Assembly (NCBI GenBank): GCA_964035795.1
Contig: OZ038325.1
Coordinates: 1,573,406 to 1,637,405, forward strand
DNA length: 64,000 nt
Origin: Pterobdella sp. o SKG-2022
Taxonomy: Eukaryota > Annelida > Clitellata > Hirudinida > Piscicolidae
Direction of reading: 5' to 3'
The position numbers and the translations under genes were made by a program. Positions 58,301 through 64,000 of the stretch are shown here, in pieces. Within the stretch, counting starts at the first letter, position 1. Each line of letters opens with the position of its first letter. The notes under the pieces are model-generated. The model saw nothing but the letters and a program-made list of their open reading frames with translations, was not told the DNA's origin and made no database searches.

Positions 58301-61300
58301 AGCATAGAATAAATTGAGTGCTATCATCCACAGTGGAGGTGGCAAGATTTGGTCTGTTATTAAGAGTTTCAACGTTTCAAGTTGATTTTTTTGTTTTTTT
58401 TTTATTATTTTTATTATTAAAATTTTTTTTTCCAAGTTATGAGTGTATAAAATATTAATTATTCTTACAGCAATCAATAAAACTCAAACAACCCTGTTCA
58501 ATAGTATTTCAATCAATTTTTGCATTTCTAACTTCCACAAACCCCAATCAACAAAAACTTCAATAATCTGGATAATTAATGCCCTATGTCCCTCTAAAAC
58601 AAAAATATATGTGAAATGCTTGCCGAGTCATGCAACACTAAAGGACTTGTGTGATTGATAGGAGAACCAAGCAAAAGCACTGAGTTATTTCGGAATTTTC
58701 GATTTTTTCCACTTTTTGAGCATTTTTTTTTGCTTTCCAACATTTTTGCCGTTTTTTTCAACGTTATTATAATTTTTTCACTGTTTTTTTTGCTCTGAAA
58801 CATCATTTTGGGCATAACTCCACATGATTTTTATTTTTTTTTTGATTATTTTTATTATTATATGTTTTTTGTTTTTCTTTTTGTTTTTTGATTTTACATG
58901 GTCATTAAACTTGTGTTGAAGAGCTTAGCTTGCTCGAAACATGCCTAACTTAAAACGCTTCTCTTTTAATGATTATTTTTGTTTTTGTTCTTTATAATTC
59001 ATTTATTTTTTTCTTTTTCTTCGATTTATTTTGTGAAGACAAATTTCTAGAAGCAGCCGGTCAACAAGCGACTTTAAAACAAGCAATAATTCAGAAAGAA
59101 AAGAAAAAAGAGCTTTAAAATGGTTAAAAAAGCAAATGATACCCTATCGAAGTGAATTAAAAACAAAGAAATTTCTTGAATAAAATTATGGATCTAAATG
59201 AAATCAAATTTATTTAAATAATTGCTAAAAAACACAGAAAAAACTTTTCACAACCTTTATTGGTGCACCACCACACCACCCAACCATTGAACTCACCACC
59301 CATAAAAACTGTTCATCATTTTTTACACACCATCACTTCCATCTATCCTCCACCACTTCCAACCTTCTCCCTTCCCCAACCACCCTACCATCCTTTCCCC
59401 CCCCCCACCTGTGGAGGTAGGTTTCTCCTCCATAAGCGGAATGAAGGGCACTCACTTGGAGTAGTTTTGAAGATAATGCAGATGCATCATTCACGATGGA
59501 ATTTAATATCTCTTTGTTTTTAGAGCCTTTCCTTTTAGGGGTTGGGTGGGTGGGATGGAGTTTGGGGGATGGGATGGTGGCGAGGTGAGGTTGGGGTAAT
59601 GGGATGACGCTAATTGTGGGATAATAAGATGGGGGTGAAATAGTAGGGGTGAGATGGTGGAGTGGTGAAATACAAGAAATGTTTCGATTAAAAATTACAC
59701 ATTTATGAAATTTTTGTTTTTTCTCATGTTTTATATATTTTTATACATCATTTAAACACAAAAAATTGGCCATTTTTAAAACGAGCGTTTGATGATAATG
59801 ACGTGTTTTAGTATGTACGGATTTTTTTTTAACTTCATTACGTTTCATTTTCAAGGTTATGTTTTTTTATCAATGGTTCATATTGGTTTTAATTATTTTT
59901 TATTCATTGGCTATCAACGCGAAAAATCGAGTATAAGTTTATATGCAAAAAAAAATTCTATACGAAAAAAATTAACAATGTAAATTTTTTAAACAAAAAA
60001 ATATTTCAAACTGAAAAAAATGTAAGCTAAACAATGCAAAAACAAAAATAATATCCGCAAAATCATTTCACACCAATATCAACAACACGTGAAAACAAAT
60101 TAACCCCCTAAAACTGACACAAAATCCAAACCCCAGAAATATAAACAGCACCCACAATCCAAACAAAATGCTCACCGATATGAGCGATAGGAATTAACGA
60201 CAAGTGTGGCCATTAGACGTACCAGACTGCCCTCCATTTTGTCGTGTTTGAGCGCTATGATTTCCTGTACTAACTGTTATTGGAGTTTTGGTTTTTTGTT
60301 GTTGGTGTATTTTTTACTTTTTGTTTAAATTTTTTATTATTTCATTGTTTTTTACATTTATTTTTTTGTTCTTTATACACTTAGCTACCTAGGCATTCAA
60401 CCATTCATCGGTGATGCATTCCTATATACAATCTGTATCCAATTCATCCATCCATCTATCTATTTACCATCTTCTAGATCATTTTTCAATCATTCATTCA
60501 TTCTTCATCGATCCATTCAAATATCCATCCATCAATCTATCCATTCATTCATCCATCCATCCATCTACTCATCCATCCATCCATCCATTAATCTATTAAT
60601 TCACCCATGGTCGATTGTTCAATATTCATTTTACAAAAATATTTTCAATTGATTTCAAAATCATTAACCTCCATCAGACGCTCATCCGTCAATTCTTCCA
60701 TTTCATCTTCTATCATTCTCCCATCTATCAATTCCTCTCCTCTCATCCACCCATCCATCCATCCCTCTTCACCAACCACTCCCATCAATGGAACCATGGA
60801 AAACCAACTTCTTCCGGTTAAATCAATGGGTTCATTTTTATTATTGCTCTTCGGTGGCATTTTTTTCTTTTTGGAGTTTTTGCTATAAATATTCCGTCGG
60901 TTATATTTGTTGATGCTATTATCGTTATACTTTTTATTATCACTGTTCCCGTTTTTATTGTTTTTATTATTGTTATTGTTATAAAGTGCAAGATGACGTT
61001 CACCAACACCACCATAATAACCCCTTATCTTCCAACCATCCGCAAACTCCTCCAAAACCCTCTTAAAACTCCCAATCTGACCCCCATCATTGAGATATAA
61101 GTAGGTTTTTTGTGGTTCTTTTTTGCTGGCGCCCACCTTTAATCGTGGAAGCACTTTTTTTCTCAGCAATTTAAACGCTCTTGCCTTATTTTGATCTTTA
61201 TATTTTTGCTTTATGCACTTTTTCCCTTCCAAGTATCTTGCCTTATTTATTCTCTTCGAATTACAAAAATGGCCATCATTATCGTCATTATTGTTTTTGT

Positions 61301-62524
61301 TACAATTCTTCTCATCATCATAATCATCGTCGACATCATAGAGAGTGGGGGCAAAGAGACTGGTGGGGTTGATGGTCTCACGGAGAAGCCCACCTATGGA
61401 AGGTTTTGATGTCCCATCTAAACTACACCATTCTGCATAGAAATTATCACACGATTTCGACCTACATCTGTCTTCATTACATTTGGTCTTTGCTTCCATC
61501 TTTTTTTTTTTCCCTCTGTATTCTCGCCATAATTTGTAACGTTTAAATAACCAATCAGTCGCCTTCAATAAGTTTACGTGATCAACTTTCTTCATGCAAT
61601 TTATCAGTTTTTTGCTCCGTGACGTCATGGCGTCTGCTTGGTCTTGTTGAGCAATATAAGAGAAAGAAAAAATTGAATTATTTTGTTGAAATGAATTATT
61701 TAACTTTATAAAATCATTGCGCTTCGTGCAATCCTCGTGGCAACTCAAAATATTTGATGAATTTTTTGCAGATGTTAAATTTATTTTCTTTATAGCAGAA
61801 CTTTTCCTTTCATTCATATCCTTTAAACTCCTTCTACTTTTTTGAGTTTTTTCCAGCACTCTCTGCCCATACGATCGACTCTGCTCTCTTCCAAGAAACG
61901 ATGACTTAATCCGCCTTTTTCCCATCCGCTTATGTACTCCAACCTGACCCCTCTCTCCACCATCACATCCCACCATCTGAGCAATTCTCCAAGCTACACA
62001 TGAACTCCTTCTCCAATTTGTAGCGTCACAAAAGATAAAGGGATTGGGAGATGAGCTCTCGAAAGTAGGTTTTTCTTTGTGTTTTGACCTAATTATCTTT
62101 GATGTTTTGTTTCGTTTTTGAAAAATTTTCCCTTGATTTACAGTGCTGTTATTTTCTGTATTTTTTTTCTCATTTATTTTACTTTCTAAAACCACATACT
62201 TATTCCCAGTCTCTGAAAAGATTTTTCCATCTTTTGAATCCCCCGCCTTGAAGACACTACCATTTGCTTCGAAGTTTCCACGTGAGTTACTGTTGTCTTG
62301 CAAACTGTTAGATTTATCCCTTTTTCTGCTGGTACCTTTAAGACCATTATTTTCAACGCCACCTTTTTTGCCACCATCTTTTTTACCACCATCTCCACTA
62401 CCCCCTTCTCTCCTACCACCCTCACACTTTTCCTCCTCTTCCTTGAACACCCCAAAGTCATCACTTTCCTCAGAAGACAGTAGACAACCTGAAATCAAGA
62501 TTACTCTCTGGAAGAAGTCGCTCC
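41890..62524 (-). CDS. Neuroligin-like transmembrane carboxylesterase-fold adhesion protein, 8 exons, 5' end outside window
   Basis: Eight exons in matching phase: 60669-62524, 60176-60264, 59456-59531, 55947-57070, 49417-49475, 45526-45638, 44960-45078 and 41890-43381. They follow the neuroligin order. The first exon covers the segment after the nucleophile elbow (FFQRVILISGCLLSS). Then come VGC and LINCMKK helices, IDG, the VxNxY helix, GDSHRFHP, HG-x-x-x-LP, an FIRND segment, a GERFSTLGDLFW helix, a transmembrane helix, and a tail ending STLV (human neuroligins end STTRV, a PDZ ligand). Sequence identity is low and long Asn/Gln/Lys-rich insertions interrupt the fold, so paralogy (neuroligin, gliotactin, other CLAM) cannot be decided. 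Family membership is inferred from ordered motifs and phases. The 5' exons (signal peptide, oxyanion hole, nucleophile elbow) lie beyond position 64000. Confidence 0.68.
44960..49475 (-). CDS. Neuroligin-like exons E, F, G (end of the esterase fold)
   Basis: Exon E is 49417-49475 (GEGVRMEEDQMQRSINSLH; acceptor GATTGAAACAG, donor C|GTAAGT). Exon F is 45526-45638 (NFIKSTLNNQVEYTLQKKF and on to VRVDFTMCQ). Exon G is 44960-45078 (NPCMNLTINFHAAYTGERF and STLGDLFWGKLLPAVEL). Phases are 2-1-0-2. The F/G join reads like neuroligin WSKYNPKDQLYLHIG followed by HYRATKVAFWLELVPHL, the last two elements of the fold before the stalk. The join D-E gives FIRNDGEG, comparable to FAKTGDPN. Confidence 0.58.
46077..46249 (+). 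mobile_element. tRNA-derived SINE, copy 3
   Basis: Reads TTGGCTCAGAGGTAGAGTG, ACCGGGTTCAATCCCGCG, CGACAATTAGCACCTGTTCC and GGAAAAGCGCTTTATAAATA, ending in a CATTA repeat (CATTACATTACA). It lies between exons E and F of the neuroligin-like gene, antisense to it. Confidence 0.85.
47855..48055. repeat. Possible further interspersed repeat
   Basis: A local GC rise starting after an ATT repeat: GTAGAGCGCGCAATTTGC...GCAGAGGCGCTTAAAAA...TGCGTTTTTAAACGC. The wording resembles terminal parts of SINE- or transposon-type repeats, but only one copy is in the window. Confidence 0.3.
53064..53344. repeat. 26-bp minisatellite, about 10.8 copies
   Basis: Head-to-tail unit ACACATTTACAACGTTTACA + ATTACA, nearly identical throughout. 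Two units carry ACATTCACAACG instead of ACATTTACAACG. Because 26 is not a multiple of 3, it stays open in more than one frame and produces spurious ORFs. Confidence 0.95.
53996..54143. repeat. 21-bp minisatellite, about 7 copies
   Basis: Unit AATAAATAGAATAATAAAAA + A in perfect tandem. As 21 is divisible by 3, the minus strand reads a repeating heptapeptide that looks like an ORF. Confidence 0.95.
54850..55106 (-). mobile_element. Non-LTR retrotransposon fragment with PHD-like Cys cluster
   Basis: Frame 54851-55105 reads GLRVNMGKTKLMVSG, DVLRKSGKYPCAVCQAGVG, then IQCGGCRQRVHKKCSGIKG and FRCARC. The first part is the reverse transcriptase thumb-side motif. The Cys/His cluster (C-x2-C...C-x2-C...H-x2-C...C-x2-C) follows, as seen in retroelement ORFs of many invertebrates. 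Truncated on both sides. It lies in the intron between exons D and E of the neuroligin-like gene. Confidence 0.75.
55329..55369. repeat. (AT)n microsatellite
   Basis: Perfect AT run in the intron between exons D and E of the neuroligin-like gene. Confidence 0.95.
55947..57070 (-). CDS. Neuroligin-like exon D (Gln/Asn-rich insertion)
   Basis: Read from a phase-0 acceptor CTACCCAG|CAA at 57070 to donor AATGA|GTAAGC. The start, TLGDSHRFHPDQAF, fits the esterase-family L-x-D-x-x-F-x-x-P motif. PVDHGSFRLP fits the HG-x-x-x-P catalytic-histidine region. The end, FELLRPMIQFIRN, fits the MTYWTNFAKTG helix. In between are roughly 270 residues dominated by Gln, Asn, Lys and His, encoded partly by CAA/AAT repeats. 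The frame also offers an ATG at 57082 preceded by an in-frame TGA, so an independent first exon cannot be excluded. Confidence 0.55.
59456..60264 (-). CDS. Neuroligin-like exons B and C
   Basis: Exon B is 60176-60264 (starts EIIALKHDKMEGSLV, ends LVVNSYRSY; acceptor AGTACAG, donor CG|GTGAGC). Exon C is 59456-59531 (KGSKNKEILNSIVNDASALS and on; acceptor CCCCTAAAAG, donor CAA|GTGAGT). Joined in phase 2, they align with the neuroligin FVDNLYGY...LRETIKFMYTDW helix pair. The loop between IDG and this helix (about 45 residues in human neuroligins) is shorter here or lies in an exon I did not find. Confidence 0.62.
60425..60605. repeat. ATCC/ATTC tetranucleotide-rich tract
   Basis: Imperfect CATT/CATC/CATC-type repeats in the intron between exons A and B of the neuroligin-like gene. 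A similar tract lies at 32130-32280. Confidence 0.85.
60669..62524 (-). CDS. Neuroligin-like exon A (618 codons with large insertions)
   Basis: Acceptor ATCATCACAG|GG at 62524. The reading frame is open for 1,856 nt to a phase-0 donor ATGGAG|GTTAATG at 60669. Conserved islands are FFQRVILISGCLLSSEES (neuroligin LFQKAIIQSGTALSSW), VAWRIAQMVGCD (ILADKVGCN), KLINCMKKVDHVNLLKATDW (MVECLRNKNYKELIQQ) and LIDGRMIEDEMEELTDERLM (VIDGDVIPDDPEILMEQ). Between them lie insertions of roughly 100-200 residues rich in Lys, Asn, Ser and Glu. Insertions this long are atypical for the alpha/beta-hydrolase fold and would have to loop out from it. Confidence 0.62.
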
Positions 62525-62619
62525 CTGTGATGATAAAAATAATAATAATAATAATAACAGCCATAATAATAATAATAATAATAAATTTTAGTAATGAAGA
62601 GGGAAAAAAGTTAAATTAG

Positions 62620-63505
62620 ATGGAATTAAGCTACCCGACCACTTAGTAATGAAAGCATTGAGAGATGGAGAAGAATACAAGTAGCTGGGTATATTACAAG
62701 CTGACGATTTACAGAAAAAAGAAATGAAAATCAAAGTTCTCAATTAATACAAAAGAAGAGTGCGGAAGATTGTCAAGACAAAACTGAATGGTAGAAATAT
62801 TGTTAAGGGTATTAATACCTGGGCCATCCCTGTTTTGAGATATTCAGCGCCTTTCCTTAGTTGGACAAAGACTGAGCTTCAGTCAATAGATGGGAAAACA
62901 AGGAAACTCTTAACAATGCATAATGGACTGCACCCACGAAGTGATGTAGATAAGTTATATATACCAAGAAAAGTCGGCGGACGAGGACTGGCAAATGCTG
63001 AAGATACTGTTATAATGGCCAAAATCAGCCTTGAGGATCACATCAAAAAAAGCGATAAAAGACTTTTATGTGCAGCTAAAGGTGATTTTGAAAATCCAGT
63101 AATTGCCACAGTGAAAGATATGAAGAAAAATATTCAAGATGAGAGAATAAAAAAATGGAATGAAAAAAGAATGTATGGAAAGTTCTTAAGGGATACATCG
63201 GCAAAAGTAGACAAAGAGTTAAATTGGAGATGGCTGAGAAAAGGCGATTTGAAAATCCAAACTGAGTCACTTTTATGTGCGGCGCAAGAGCAAGCCTTGA
63301 GGACCAACTATCTCAAATTCCATATAGATAAAACAGCTAATAGCCCACTGTGTAGAATGTGCGGCAACAAAGGTGAAACCGTTCAACACATAATCTGCGA
63401 ATGTGAGAAGCTCGCTCAAAAAGAGTACAAGAGACGTCACAATAACGTTGCTAGAAGACTCCATTGGGACTTGTATTTTGTGGGTGAGATATTTTTTATT
63501 GTTCA
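62620..63505 (+). mobile_element. Decayed RT C-terminal region of a non-LTR element
   Basis: Reads LPDHLVMKALRDGEEYK, a TAG stop, LGILQADD, a TAA stop, then one open frame (62760-63521) with INTWAIPVLRYSAPFLSWTK, KTRKLLTMHNGLHPRSDVDK, LYIPRKVGGRGLANAEDTV and a C-terminal CRMCGNKGETVQHIICECEK zinc-knuckle-like motif before KEYKRRHNNVARRLHWDLY. This is the post-polymerase and endonuclease-like end typical of a widespread invertebrate non-LTR clade. The two in-frame stops mark it as a pseudogene copy. It sits antisense in the intron upstream of exon A of the neuroligin-like gene. Confidence 0.85.
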
Positions 63506-64000
63506 AATTTGGAGAAAGTGATTGAAATAATAATGAGAAAAAAACGAAAAAAATTAGGATAATGGAATTGAATACTGAGTGATGGAAAATACTGATGATA
63601 AATGAAGCCAAAGAATAAATAAAAAGTAAAATTACTTAACTGGATAGTATTAAAACTAAATATTTAGTGATAGACTAAAAAAATAAAATTTAAATTAAAA
63701 AATCAAAATGAAAAATGTCGGAAAATAATAAGAAATAATAATAAATAGCAAAAAATAATTTAAAAAATGAGAAAAAATTAGTAAGATAGAAATAAATAAA
63801 TTATATTATTATTATTATTATCAATTGAAATAGATAAAAATAACTAATAATAACCAATATTAATGAATGAATCATCCAAAAACACTTGACCTCATTTAAC
63901 TTATCGAATTTTCTTCTCAATCTCTTCAAATAAATCAATTATAATCACATATGATCTAAAAACTCCAAACCTCTAGCCAATGGGGAGACGACTAATAGAT

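Noticed and set aside
58289..58360. ITDQILPPPLWMIALNLFYAE segment suggestive of the esterase TDHQWVAP region
   Set aside because: No donor GT follows before a stop, the acceptor phase conflicts with exon C, and the motif is already supplied by GDSHRFHP in exon D.

Overview
This window is animal nuclear DNA: very AT-rich, intron-dense, and full of microsatellites and short retroelement debris. The organism is a non-vertebrate metazoan. It has a neurofibromin gene, which Caenorhabditis is known to lack, LINE fragments of types common in aquatic invertebrates, and a tRNA-headed SINE with an AAGCGCTTTATAAATA-type tail. I cannot name the species. A run of 200 Ns (34094-34293) is an assembly gap.

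Nearly all recognisable coding sequence is on the minus strand. (1) Positions 338-31109 hold an NF1 (neurofibromin) gene. I recovered 71 coding exons by hand, from the ATG at 31109 to an exon ending at 338. Every junction is phase-consistent and the exons sum to 8,520 nt (2,840 codons) without a stop. The RasGAP-related domain, the Sec14-PH module and the long alpha-helical arms are all present. The last C-terminal exon or exons lie before position 1. (2) Positions 41890-62524 hold eight phase-matched exons of a neuroligin-like, carboxylesterase-fold adhesion protein. Its 5' exons lie beyond position 64000. The fold carries very long Asn/Gln/Lys-rich insertions, and the protein ends in one transmembrane helix, a cytoplasmic tail and a C-terminal STLV that fits a PDZ ligand. 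(3) Between them, 35743-41374 contains three phase-compatible candidate exons of a gene I do not recognise.

The rest is introns and intergenic DNA. It includes three copies of one SINE, two inverted copies of a 300-bp dispersed element, two 3' fragments of a LINE whose ORF ends in zinc-finger-like motifs, a decayed RT C-terminal fragment at 62.6-63.5 kb, a PHD-like RT-associated fragment at 54.9-55.1 kb, several minisatellites, and microsatellites that in places form part of splice sites.

The two named genes act in different processes: Ras/cAMP control inside the cell, and trans-synaptic or junctional adhesion at the surface. Nothing in the sequence links them beyond shared strand and proximity. 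All exon boundaries are my own reading of splice consensus, reading phase and family knowledge. No search was run.
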